In this document: positions 8,296-16,779 of the stretch, piece by piece | Layout: each line of letters begins with the position of its first letter | Numbering within the stretch: the first letter of the stretch is position 1 | Source: a candidate division Hyd24-12 bacterium UBA6080 | Lineage (GTDB): Bacteria; Fermentibacterota; Fermentibacteria; Fermentibacterales; JCC-6 | Direction: 5' to 3' | NCBI GenBank assembly: GCA_002436025.1 | Contig: DIXM01000013.1 | Coordinates: 1 to 64,000 of the forward strand | DNA length: 64,000 bases | Notes under the pieces: generated by a model | Databases searched by the model: none | Told to the model about the DNA's origin: nothing | What the model saw: only the letters and a program-made list of their open reading frames with translations | Position numbers and translations under genes: made by a program

Positions 8296-11200
8296 CCTGC
8301 CACCTCATTCTGAGAATCGGGCAGTACCGCAAGCCAAGCAACGACTTCGAAGTCGTTGATACCTGCAAACTCACCCTTTATCGCGTAAGTTCCTCCTGGG
8401 CTGAACAAACTGGCTACGGCTCGCTCTGCGTTCTTACCTACCACTGAGGCAACAGCGTTTGCGAGCAGGCGTTGGGCTTTTCTCATGTCTTCGCCCTGTT
8501 TGGTCGCCTTGTCGAAACGAGAACAAGCGCCAGCATCGGGCAGGTCGCGCCCACTGCAGAGTCGTTTGAGTCGGTCAAGGATTTGCTTGGCTTGATTGTA
8601 TGGCAGTATCACTGAGCCGTCGTCACCAACATGAACAAGGTACTGGGCACCGAGAGGGTAACCCATATCCACGCTTCGCTTGGCAGCTTCGCCTTCCGCG
8701 CGCAGGCAGAAGATGATTCCCGGTGGTATCTCAGCCTCAGTGGTGGTGACGATCGCACATGTTCCAAGCGGCAGACTCTCCAACACTCCCGGATGCGCCT
8801 TAAGGTATTGCGCCAGGTCAATACGGAAGTCAGTAAGTGTCAAATCGGCAATGGAAACACCTGTGGAGAGGTCTTCAAGGTCAATCACCGCGTCTTGAAG
8901 TTTCATGAGCTGCTTGCGCCGGTACTCCAAATCGTTCATTGGGTTGCCGGATTCCTGTTCGATCAGGTTCTCTTCGCCTGTGGCGGAGATGTCAAGCAGC
9001 ACCATGCGACCGCTGACCCGCTGCTCCAGTTTGATGTACTCCTCCAGCTCCATGTTGGGCCAGAAATTAACGAGTTGAATACGGTCATTAGGTGATCCGA
9101 TTCGGTCGATACGACCAAATCGCTGGATGATACGCACCGGGTTCCAGTGGATGTCGTAGTTGATCAGCCAATCGCAGTCCTGAAGGTTCTGGCCTTCGGA
9201 GATGCAATCAGTGGCAATAAGCAGATCCAACTCTCCATCAGTTGCGTATTCCTCGGGTCGTTCCTTAGCTCGGGGTGCGAATGTGGTAAGAATCGAGGAC
9301 AGGTCTCTGCGAAGCCCGGCAAGCGTCGTCTGATTGGTGCCAGAACCGGTGACCAGCGCGGAGTCAATACCAAGAGCTGTCTTCGCCCAGGGCGCAAGCT
9401 GCTCATAAAGATAACGGGCGGTGTCGGCAAAAGCTGTGAAGACAATCACCTTGCAGTTGCCGGGATTGATCGGGTTATGGTATTTGTGCTCGATCATCTC
9501 GCGCAGCTTCGTTAGTTTGTCGTCACGGGATGCATCGACCTGGGCAGCCTCCGCGTGGAGCGTTGCCAGACGGTTACGGTCCTCTATCAGCTCCTGCTTC
9601 CAGCGGACAAGGTCTATGTCCTTCAGCAACACTTTCACCTTGCGCCCGACGAGAAGGCACTCGAAGGCAGGATCATCGAGGTCAACATCCTCGATGTCGA
9701 TCTCCTCCATCTCATCGGCTTGGCTCTCGATACGTGCCAAAGTTGCTTCCACGTCGCGCAGTTGACGCTGCACGGTGAGCGCGAAAGACGACACCGCGCT
9801 TTCCATGCGCTTGAGCACATTGATGCGTATCAGGTGAATCAAGCTTTCCTCGCGGTCGGCCTGCCGGAAGAAACCCTCTCCCCCCTTGATCTCTGTGCTG
9901 TACTTCTTGTCATACGCGGCCTGTCGATGCGGTAGCACATACCGCAGCGGCGCGTAGGAAGCAAGTTTAAGCCGGCGGATCTCGTTGTTGATCTCTCGTA
10001 TTGAGCGGAACTCGCCGGAACTGTCAACATCGGCCTTGATGTTAATGGGTTTCAACCGGTCAGGAAAGCTGCCGGTCTCAGCGGTACCGTAATACTTCTC
10101 GATGTGCTTTCGAGAACGGGCGATAGTAAGAAGATCAAGCAGCGTGAAGTAGTCAAAACCGAGCATCTCGATCAACCGAGAAGCTGTTCGGTCGGGGTCT
10201 TCAAGCTCAAGCCAGCGGTTGAACTGCTTCTGTGCCAGTCGTGTTGTGTTGTCAACGCTGCTGATGCCATTGTCGAGCAGCGCACTGTCGTCGCCTTCTG
10301 TAACAAAGGCGATCTGGTTGCGTAGGTCAGCCAGACGGTTATTGACTGGTGTTGCGGAGAGCATCAGTACCCGGGTCTTTACCCCTTCTTTGATGATCTT
10401 GCGCATCAGGCGGTCGTAGCGGGTCTCGCCACCTTGTCTGGGGGTCCTCTTGTTGCGGAAATTGTGTGATTCGTCAATCACGACGAGGTCGTAGTTACCC
10501 CAGTTTACGTGCGCGAGGTTGATGTCTCCGGATAACCCACCGTCACGAGAGAGATCGGTGTGATTAAGCACATCGTAATTGAAGCGGTCGGGTGCCAGGA
10601 AGTTGCGGCGGTCGTTCGCCTTATAGAGCGTCCAGTTATCTCGCAGTCGTTTGGGAACCAGAACCAGCACGCGGTCGTTGCGCAACTCATGGTACTTGAT
10701 GATCGCAAGCGCTTCGAAAGTTTTTCCGAGCCCAACACTGTCGGCGATGATGCAACCACCAAAACGTTCCAGCTTGTCAATCGCGCCCACAACGCCGTCA
10801 CGCTGAAACTTGTAGAGTTTCTTCCAAACCACAGTGTTGCGGATACCGGTGGCCGACTTGATGATTCGCTCCTCATCGAGATCGTCACCACGGTCACGAA
10901 ACAGGTGGTGCAGGATGAGGGTGTAGACAAGAAACGGGCTGCAATGCGAAGCGAGAGAGTGTAACTCCCCTATCAGTTTAGTCTTGGCATCGGCATTAGC
11001 GATAAGACTGGACCACTGCGTGTCGAACCACTGACTGAGAAGTTGGGCTTCTTCTGGCGTTTCGGAAGCCTGGATTAGACTCAATGGGTTGCCAGGCGTC
11101 AGGCCGAGTCCATCAGTGCTGAACGCAAGCGAGCCAAGCAACACTTGCAGGGGGTGTGACTCGCCATCGCGCAAAACAAAGGCTCCCTGCGGAACCGCGC

Positions 11201-11501
11201 CAACTGCCTGCCGCACCTCTGTCTTGCTTTCAATCCACTCCTTGAACCGCCTTGCGAGCCACCTTGATTGCAGACGATTACGGGAGGAGCGATCGGAATT
11301 CGTGCCCAATACTGCAAGGTCAGTCCCCTCCGAAGGCAGCACGAGTCGACAGCGTTCAAGTGAAACCAACTCATGAAGCAGCTCGGAAAAGGCAAACACA
11401 GACAATGCAGATGTGATCATGTCACACTGACGCCCTGCAGTGAGTTGCGGACGCAGCAGGTCGATGACGCGGTCGGTGCCTGTATTGCGGATGAGTTTCA
11501 T
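8292..11501 (-). CDS. SNF2-family helicase with degenerate PLD-like N-terminal region
   Basis: A 1,069-residue SWI2/SNF2-type translocase. Walker A is 'ADSVGLGKT' at residues 253-261 and motif II 'DESH' at 343-346. The second RecA-like lobe has 'VIVFTAFADTARYLYEQL' and motif VI 'QRFGRIDRIGS'. Residues 1-150 resemble the phospholipase-D-like domain often fused to these helicases ('LLGSLAFSTDGLGLTPGN'), but I see no HKD catalytic motif. First gene of the five-gene operon, with the start ATG at 11,501. Proteins of this type act in defence systems alongside methyltransferases; here it probably cooperates with the type III enzyme. Confidence 0.88.
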   Translation of the reverse strand: MKLIRNTGTDRVIDLLRPQLTAGRQCDMITSALSVFAFSELLHELVSLERCRLVLPSEGTDLAVLGTNSDRSSRNRLQSRWLARRFKEWIESKTEVRQAVGAVPQGAFVLRDGESHPLQVLLGSLAFSTDGLGLTPGNPLSLIQASETPEEAQLLSQWFDTQWSSLIANADAKTKLIGELHSLASHCSPFLVYTLILHHLFRDRGDDLDEERIIKSATGIRNTVVWKKLYKFQRDGVVGAIDKLERFGGCIIADSVGLGKTFEALAIIKYHELRNDRVLVLVPKRLRDNWTLYKANDRRNFLAPDRFNYDVLNHTDLSRDGGLSGDINLAHVNWGNYDLVVIDESHNFRNKRTPRQGGETRYDRLMRKIIKEGVKTRVLMLSATPVNNRLADLRNQIAFVTEGDDSALLDNGISSVDNTTRLAQKQFNRWLELEDPDRTASRLIEMLGFDYFTLLDLLTIARSRKHIEKYYGTAETGSFPDRLKPINIKADVDSSGEFRSIREINNEIRRLKLASYAPLRYVLPHRQAAYDKKYSTEIKGGEGFFRQADREESLIHLIRINVLKRMESAVSSFALTVQRQLRDVEATLARIESQADEMEEIDIEDVDLDDPAFECLLVGRKVKVLLKDIDLVRWKQELIEDRNRLATLHAEAAQVDASRDDKLTKLREMIEHKYHNPINPGNCKVIVFTAFADTARYLYEQLAPWAKTALGIDSALVTGSGTNQTTLAGLRRDLSSILTTFAPRAKERPEEYATDGELDLLIATDCISEGQNLQDCDWLINYDIHWNPVRIIQRFGRIDRIGSPNDRIQLVNFWPNMELEEYIKLEQRVSGRMVLLDISATGEENLIEQESGNPMNDLEYRRKQLMKLQDAVIDLEDLSTGVSIADLTLTDFRIDLAQYLKAHPGVLESLPLGTCAIVTTTEAEIPPGIIFCLRAEGEAAKRSVDMGYPLGAQYLVHVGDDGSVILPYNQAKQILDRLKRLCSGRDLPDAGACSRFDKATKQGEDMRKAQRLLANAVASVVGKNAERAVASLFSPGGTYAIKGEFAGINDFEVVAWLAVLPDSQNEVAG

Positions 11502-11665
11502 TGCATTGCCACCAGAGAGTTGCTGGACAAAGTGGAACTCAGAGTATTTTACAGATAGCTGACGATTACGCTAGAAGGCATGTACCACTGACTCAAACAT
11601 CAATTGCATCTATTTCCTACTATAACATAATAATTAATCATCTATGACCGACGATCCGTCGCAAT
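11502..11665 (-). promoter_or_regulatory. AT-rich intergenic region, likely promoter of the restriction operon
   Basis: This 164-base AT-rich gap lies between the GHKL ATPase stop and the helicase start. Read on the minus strand it has a TAAAAT hexamer about 45 bases before the helicase ATG that could be a -10 element. No clear -35 or strong Shine-Dalgarno sequence is visible. As the only sizeable gap upstream of the operon it is the likely promoter region. Confidence 0.35.
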
Positions 11666-13303
11666 TCACGGACCTGGTGTATTAACTATCGCATTATCGA
11701 GTCTAGTTACCAAGTAAGAGACCAAACTGAGGATGTCCAAGCAGTCAAGTTCTGAGAATAAATCTGGAACAGTGGAGTCTATCGGAGCGTGTGCAAGAGG
11801 ATTCCTAAAGCCGCTTATCACACCTCGCGATAAATGGCCTTGTCCTTCTTGAATACTTTTTTCGGAATCAGTTGATAGAGCGTTCAACTGAAGTTGCGGA
11901 GGTTGATTGAACGGCTTGCTTCCGAATACAGAATTCACCAAATCCGCACCATCGTCTGTCCGACCCGTAAGACTGCGAATAATCTCGCAGAAGATCTGCA
12001 CACTTTGACTTGCAGCGTCCCCATACAATTTTGTCTGGTAGTATATCTTGACTCTGTTACGAACCTTTTCGTGTAGATGTCGCCAATGTAGCAGTGGATA
12101 CTCGGGAACAAGATCATGCAGTGCCTTAATAACGGGAGTGTATTTCTCAAGTGCGTCTTCGCCTCCCAGGCTCTCGATAATCTGACTGGCGCTTGCTTTC
12201 ACATCGACTGGCATCGTGTTCATCCAGGCTTTCGTATCTATGCCTGTCGTCTGTTTCAGCTCCTCTTCTTTCTTCTCCTTTCTCAGCCTTCGCCAATCAG
12301 TGTTCACCTGTGATACGATCCCTGCAAGAAAGGATCTTAGAACTGTCATCTCAGGATGCTCCCAGTCAAGTGATTGGCGGTTCGTTGAAATAACATCTTC
12401 ATTGATTTCGTCTATAAAATCAACACTAATCCATCCCGTTAAGTACTGATAGAAATGGCTCGACGTACTTGAAGAAAAATACTCAGGAGCGTTGACGAGC
12501 TTCTGGCGAGAAAACAGTGTAACTCCTCGTAAACCTGAGGAGGGGGCAATAGGCGTCGTTGTTGTAATCAGTTCTCCCGCAAGTTTCCCATAAAACGGTG
12601 ACCCTTCAGGAACGAATCGGGCTTCTGACAAATTCCATTTGAACTCTATATCAAGCGTCCGGAACATGCGCCTGTTGTCGATAGCAATCCGGTCACCGTT
12701 AGAAGCCTCAACGTAAAGGTTAATAGTATCATCGACGATGAATAGGCGCGAGAGGCTATCCGCAAGACCTTCAGCGTCAAAAGGCGTCTTTCGCTTCAAT
12801 CCCGTCAGTGCAATGTCGGTCCCGTTTGGCTCAGTAGTTGGTATGTCAACTTCAGGTGCGATCGGCCTGTAGACGCCTTCTGCTGCGTTTATATCATCCC
12901 AATCGAGAACAAATACGTTCCTCCTGCCGCTATGGCGAGTAGCAATCGTTATAGTCTTTGCTAACCCGAAGAGCGCGAGTTTTCCCAGTCCCTTCTTGCC
13001 TATTAGTCTTCTCGCGAACTTCGGCGAAGGTGTGTCGCCCTCACTCTCTCGTCTGTTTCGGCCAATAACTAGGAATTTATCGTTGATTTCCTCTCGAGTT
13101 AGTCCTTCCCCATCATCACTGACTGTGATCGAGATAGGCTTGCCGCCTTCTTCGTGAAGTGACACCGTCACTTGCGACGCATCTGCATCATATGCGTTTG
13201 CAATAATCTCAGCAATTGCTGGCGGCAAAGTCGAGTACATTCGAACACCGAGGTGTTTGATCGTACGGGGATCAAACCTCATCTCGAATGGTGAATCAAT
13301 CAT
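11666..13303 (-). CDS. GHKL (Hsp90/MORC-like) ATPase
   Basis: A 545-residue protein with an N-terminal GHKL ATPase fold. The N box is 'AEIIANAYDADA' near residues 31-42, the G1 box 'DDGEG' at 63-67 and the G2 box 'KKGLGK' at 103-108. Residues about 230-330 fit a transducer-like domain; the C-terminal 200 residues are not recognised. No histidine-kinase H box or MutL endonuclease motif is seen. Such ATPases act as ATP-gated clamps. It lies 6 bases after the C5 methyltransferase gene and is certainly in the same unit. The pairing recalls defence modules in which MutL-like ATPases travel with cytosine methyltransferases. Confidence 0.85.
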   Translation of the reverse strand: MIDSPFEMRFDPRTIKHLGVRMYSTLPPAIAEIIANAYDADASQVTVSLHEEGGKPISITVSDDGEGLTREEINDKFLVIGRNRRESEGDTPSPKFARRLIGKKGLGKLALFGLAKTITIATRHSGRRNVFVLDWDDINAAEGVYRPIAPEVDIPTTEPNGTDIALTGLKRKTPFDAEGLADSLSRLFIVDDTINLYVEASNGDRIAIDNRRMFRTLDIEFKWNLSEARFVPEGSPFYGKLAGELITTTTPIAPSSGLRGVTLFSRQKLVNAPEYFSSSTSSHFYQYLTGWISVDFIDEINEDVISTNRQSLDWEHPEMTVLRSFLAGIVSQVNTDWRRLRKEKKEEELKQTTGIDTKAWMNTMPVDVKASASQIIESLGGEDALEKYTPVIKALHDLVPEYPLLHWRHLHEKVRNRVKIYYQTKLYGDAASQSVQIFCEIIRSLTGRTDDGADLVNSVFGSKPFNQPPQLQLNALSTDSEKSIQEGQGHLSRGVISGFRNPLAHAPIDSTVPDLFSELDCLDILSLVSYLVTRLDNAIVNTPGP

Positions 13304-13309
13304 CGCTAA

Positions 13310-14419
13310 CTAGCTCCTTGTCAGTGCTTGAGCGTGAAGAGAAATAAAGGCTGGCGGAAGAGCATTTCCGATCAACTTCGATAGTTTGACTTTGCCTAAG
13401 CTAACGGGAAAATCGTATGATGGGGGGAAGGACTGCAGAAGCGCTGCCTCTCGAATTGTAATGCTACGGTTCTCGTCCGGATGCAAGAATCGCCCTTTGG
13501 AGGGGTTGAAACATCCGGTGGTTATTGTGGGTGCGGGTTCGTCCCATGCCATTCGACCGTACACATCATTGAATCCATTCATCTTCCTGTGGCACTCAAG
13601 TCTAAGGTACTGAGGCAGAGATGCACGTCCGCCTCCATTCTTTGGGATTTGTTGGATTCTCTCGCGAACTATTGCGGACCGTTTCTCAGGTAGATCATGA
13701 AGTGGATCGCCACTGCTGCCAGCAGGACCAAGTGAGCCAATAGCTTGTCGCACTGTGCGACAGAATGTGTCTTTACCCGCCAAAGATGGTTCACCCATTC
13801 GACTAGCAACGACTACAGTTCGTCTACGGCGCTGAGGTACACCATAATGGGCGACGTTAAGTACAGCTGCCTTAAGCTGATATCCTACATTCTCCAGTGA
13901 TTGAGTAAAGTTGTGTAGACGATGGTCATTGAGTAAGCGCGGAACGTTCTCCAACATGACGTGCTTTGGTTGCAGATCAAGCACAAGTCGCTGAAATTCG
14001 TAGATAAGATCGTTGCGTTCATCACTGATAAATCGTTTTCCGTTTTTTGTTCGTAGCGTAGAAAATCCTTGGCAAGGCGGACAACCACCGAGAAGATCCA
14101 GTTCCCCTTTCCGAAGCTTTAGCTTGTCAAGAATTGACGTAGCTGTGACACTCTTTATATCATCCTGCCAGATAAGTACGTGTGGATGGTTTCTCTGATA
14201 GACATTTACTGCAGATGGGTCGATCTCGATAGCCCCGATGACGCGATAGCCCGCTTGTCGAAAACCCTCCGACATTCCGCCACATCCTGCGAAACAGTCG
14301 AATGCCAAGTATTGGGCTGTGTCTATAACAACTGCATTTTCTTTGTTGGTGATTAATTCACTTGTCTTCAACAATGAATGCGAGCTCAATCTATTCATGC
14401 CGTCGTTATCTTGTGACAT
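13310..14419 (-). CDS. DNA (cytosine-5) methyltransferase
   Basis: A 369-residue C5-cytosine DNA methyltransferase of the Dcm family with all key motifs in order: motif I 'FDCFAGCGGMSEGF', motif IV 'GGCPPCQGFS' with the catalytic Cys, motif VI 'ENV', motif VIII 'VPQRRRR' and motif X 'LIGNALPPAF'. The ATG at 14,419 is chosen over a TTG one codon earlier. No restriction endonuclease or Vsr gene lies beside it; the partner is the GHKL ATPase 6 bases downstream. It either protects host DNA in a defence module built on that ATPase, or is what remains of a larger R-M locus. Confidence 0.93.
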   Translation of the reverse strand: MSQDNDGMNRLSSHSLLKTSELITNKENAVVIDTAQYLAFDCFAGCGGMSEGFRQAGYRVIGAIEIDPSAVNVYQRNHPHVLIWQDDIKSVTATSILDKLKLRKGELDLLGGCPPCQGFSTLRTKNGKRFISDERNDLIYEFQRLVLDLQPKHVMLENVPRLLNDHRLHNFTQSLENVGYQLKAAVLNVAHYGVPQRRRRTVVVASRMGEPSLAGKDTFCRTVRQAIGSLGPAGSSGDPLHDLPEKRSAIVRERIQQIPKNGGGRASLPQYLRLECHRKMNGFNDVYGRMAWDEPAPTITTGCFNPSKGRFLHPDENRSITIREAALLQSFPPSYDFPVSLGKVKLSKLIGNALPPAFISLHAQALTRS

Positions 14420-14516
14420 CAAAGGCCTTGATTGAAACGCTTCGAGTCGTCTGCAAACTGAAACAGATGAAAAATATTTGTAGGTGCGTTCGTTTCACTT
14501 GTTGGGTACTCGACAT

Positions 14517-16031
14517 TCAATCCTCCTGTCGCTCAAATACTGGCAGCTTGCGCAGATTCTTGTATGCAGCGCTTTTTAACTGTGTAGTGATGAGGCCAAC
14601 GCTCCTTGCAGCCCGAAAGCCAGTGTAGAAGCCGTAATCCAGAATCAGGCCGAGGAATTTTCTTCCCACTTCGCTGATCGTGATGCCTTCATTGATGACG
14701 TGAAGTAGGCGGAGATCCACGAGTTTTCGCACGTCTTCATAGGTGCTATCATCAGCCTTTATCTCAACCAAGAAAGCATTACGCCTATGCTCTTTGACGC
14801 AGAACTCCCGAATAGATTCCAATAACTCTTTAAGAGGATGAGCCTCACCTGATGCATCGGCTTCGAGTTCACGGAGTTTTATATTGATCGCTTCAGATGC
14901 TGCAACGTTCACGTTGGAGACAGAAACTCGAGGGCTACCTGTTAGTGTCGCTTTAGAAATGGCCTGTGAAAACAGATACAATCCATCTCGAGGCACACCA
15001 GCGGCGACCCATGTAAGTCGAGGGACGACATCGCTGCTTGTGCACAGCCGTCTAATGGATGGTAACCCACAATAGATGGCATGAGAATCAAGAATGGTTT
15101 CGATATGCTGTGTTGCCTTGTCAGGCATCGTCAGGTTGTAGTCCAGAGTTATGATTTGCGCGTCGTGGGGAATCTCCAGACCCTTTTTTGTCCCAGGGTC
15201 GAAAGTCCTTGTTAATGTCTCAATCGAAGAAATTTTGAGATATAATCTATTACCTCTCGATACTGCATAGAGTACGTCTAACAGTCGAGGTTGCAGAGAT
15301 TCAGTGAGCACATGGAAGTCGTCTAAGAAGATAAACAACTCCTGTTCTTGGGACGCATAGCGTGAAAGAAGTCTACGTATGGCCGGGAGTTGAGTCCGAA
15401 TCTCGGCTTCTGTGATAGTAGGGTTCTTCAGCGCATCAACGCAGAACTGGTAGGGCTGCTGGTCCCCGAAGTGTAATGATACTTGGGATAGGAGATCAGA
15501 TAGCACATCTGCAATCACGCGATCATCATCGCGTCTCGAATAAACTTGCATGTCAATCCAGATGCAGGGACGATCTGCTTTATTTCTAGTGTGCAAAGCA
15601 TATAGAAGTAGAGTCGACTTCCCCGCTCCTCGCCTTCCGAACACAACATGGTTGGCTGCGGCGGTAATCTTTTCCTCAGCTCCGGTGACTGATTGTGTGT
15701 ATCGGGAAAGAAAGTCGACTTGGAAGCTATAGCGATTGATGTTGAGACTTTCAGACAAAGTCTTGAGCAGTAGCTTCCCTTCTGGTCCCCTGAGAACGTT
15801 CTCGCCAGTCTTTTTAGCCAAGGTTGCTAGAGGCACCTCCCCCTCCGTGGATATGAGGGACATTCGAACGCGTTCGAGAACCGCAAAAAGGCGTTCATTC
15901 GGATTGGCGACTTTTAACACGAGTACTCTGCTGCCTTCTCTTTGAAGCAGTTCATGGTCAATGCCGATCAACCCCGACTCCTGTTCGAACTGGCGTCTCA
16001 GTTCGTCAAAGATCGCACTATCTACTGTCAT
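14517..16031 (-). CDS. ORC/Cdc6-like AAA ATPase paired with a HEPN protein
   Basis: A 504-residue P-loop ATPase. Walker A is 'GRRGAGKST' at residues 132-140 and Walker B 'LFIFLDDFH' at about 232-240, as in ORC/Cdc6-like or STAND-type AAA proteins. The C-terminal 100 residues look like a winged helix ('VRKLVDLRLLHVI'). The ATG at 16,031 is preferred over an upstream TTG because a GAGGTGG ribosome site lies five bases before it. The gene starts eight bases after the stop of the HEPN-like gene. An ATPase that senses a trigger and releases or drives a HEPN RNase is the inferred role. Confidence 0.78.
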   Translation of the reverse strand: MTVDSAIFDELRRQFEQESGLIGIDHELLQREGSRVLVLKVANPNERLFAVLERVRMSLISTEGEVPLATLAKKTGENVLRGPEGKLLLKTLSESLNINRYSFQVDFLSRYTQSVTGAEEKITAAANHVVFGRRGAGKSTLLLYALHTRNKADRPCIWIDMQVYSRRDDDRVIADVLSDLLSQVSLHFGDQQPYQFCVDALKNPTITEAEIRTQLPAIRRLLSRYASQEQELFIFLDDFHVLTESLQPRLLDVLYAVSRGNRLYLKISSIETLTRTFDPGTKKGLEIPHDAQIITLDYNLTMPDKATQHIETILDSHAIYCGLPSIRRLCTSSDVVPRLTWVAAGVPRDGLYLFSQAISKATLTGSPRVSVSNVNVAASEAINIKLRELEADASGEAHPLKELLESIREFCVKEHRRNAFLVEIKADDSTYEDVRKLVDLRLLHVINEGITISEVGRKFLGLILDYGFYTGFRAARSVGLITTQLKSAAYKNLRKLPVFERQED

Positions 16032-16039
16032 TGGCCACC

Positions 16040-16528
16040 TCAAACCCTCAATCCACGGTTATGCAGATACTGTGTTGTGTCATTAATGAATTCATGTACT
16101 AATATACGTGTTTCACGAAGGCCAATAGCAAGATCATTCAATGTCGATAAATGATCGTAATCACACATGTTTCTGTCCTCACGGAGCATCGTGAGTTGGT
16201 TAATGTAGCGCGCTCGTCCGGGAAACTCATCAGGGAGTCTGTCGAACCTCTGGTGGTCCTTCACGTCAGTCGAGTATTCTCCTCGGATGTACAAGCGCAA
16301 CGCGCGTGCTGCGCTATATCCAGAATAATAAAACCGCGACACCTTCTGCCGCCAGTGTCGGGTTGGTTGGCGAATGGCAAATCTAAAATGCTCGTTGGCT
16401 AGCGTGAGTAGAAGAATAGTGTTCCTTTCTATCTCACGTTCAATAAGGTCAAGTGCGGCTGAGTCAAGAAGGTCAGATAGATGTTCTTTTACCTTTCTCG
16501 GATTCCCCAAGTACAGTAGATGTGGCAT
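16040..16528 (-). CDS. HEPN-domain-like protein, candidate RNase toxin
   Basis: A 162-residue all-helical protein. It has the HEPN hallmarks: a 'YYSGYSAARALRLY' helix near residues 67-80 and an R-x6-H motif, R119-N120 to H126 in 'DRNMCDYDH', where the polar residue after Arg is typical of active HEPN ribonucleases. HEPN RNases act as abortive-infection toxins. The gene precedes an AAA ATPase in a tight two-gene unit at the island edge. The assignment is by pattern only; a non-catalytic HEPN role is possible. Confidence 0.6.
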   Translation of the reverse strand: MPHLLYLGNPRKVKEHLSDLLDSAALDLIEREIERNTILLLTLANEHFRFAIRQPTRHWRQKVSRFYYSGYSAARALRLYIRGEYSTDVKDHQRFDRLPDEFPGRARYINQLTMLREDRNMCDYDHLSTLNDLAIGLRETRILVHEFINDTTQYLHNRGLRV

Positions 16529-16779
16529 TTCGTGGACTACCTTTCAGTGTGCATTATCTAATTCAAAGCACTATGCTAAAAGTCATTTGTCCATCACTTC
16601 ACACCCATTTACGCTTCTATAGACATCCATAGAAAATGGTTCTAAAACCCAACGCCCTGAGAATGATGTTCCTTCTCTTCGATGTCAATAGCTATAGCAC
16701 GACATGAACCAACGGGCAAAAGTCTTTTCTTGATTCTCCCATGTTTTCTTGGCAGCTCTGAAGCTTTACGGCCCCTCCC
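16529..16779. other. boundary between defence island and GC-rich chromosome
   Basis: This 251-base gap separates the last island gene from the PHP-glycosyltransferase gene. The sequence is visibly less GC-rich up to about 16,700 and strongly GC-rich after it. I see no tRNA, integrase, direct repeat or clear terminator here, so the insertion mechanism is unknown. Confidence 0.5.
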
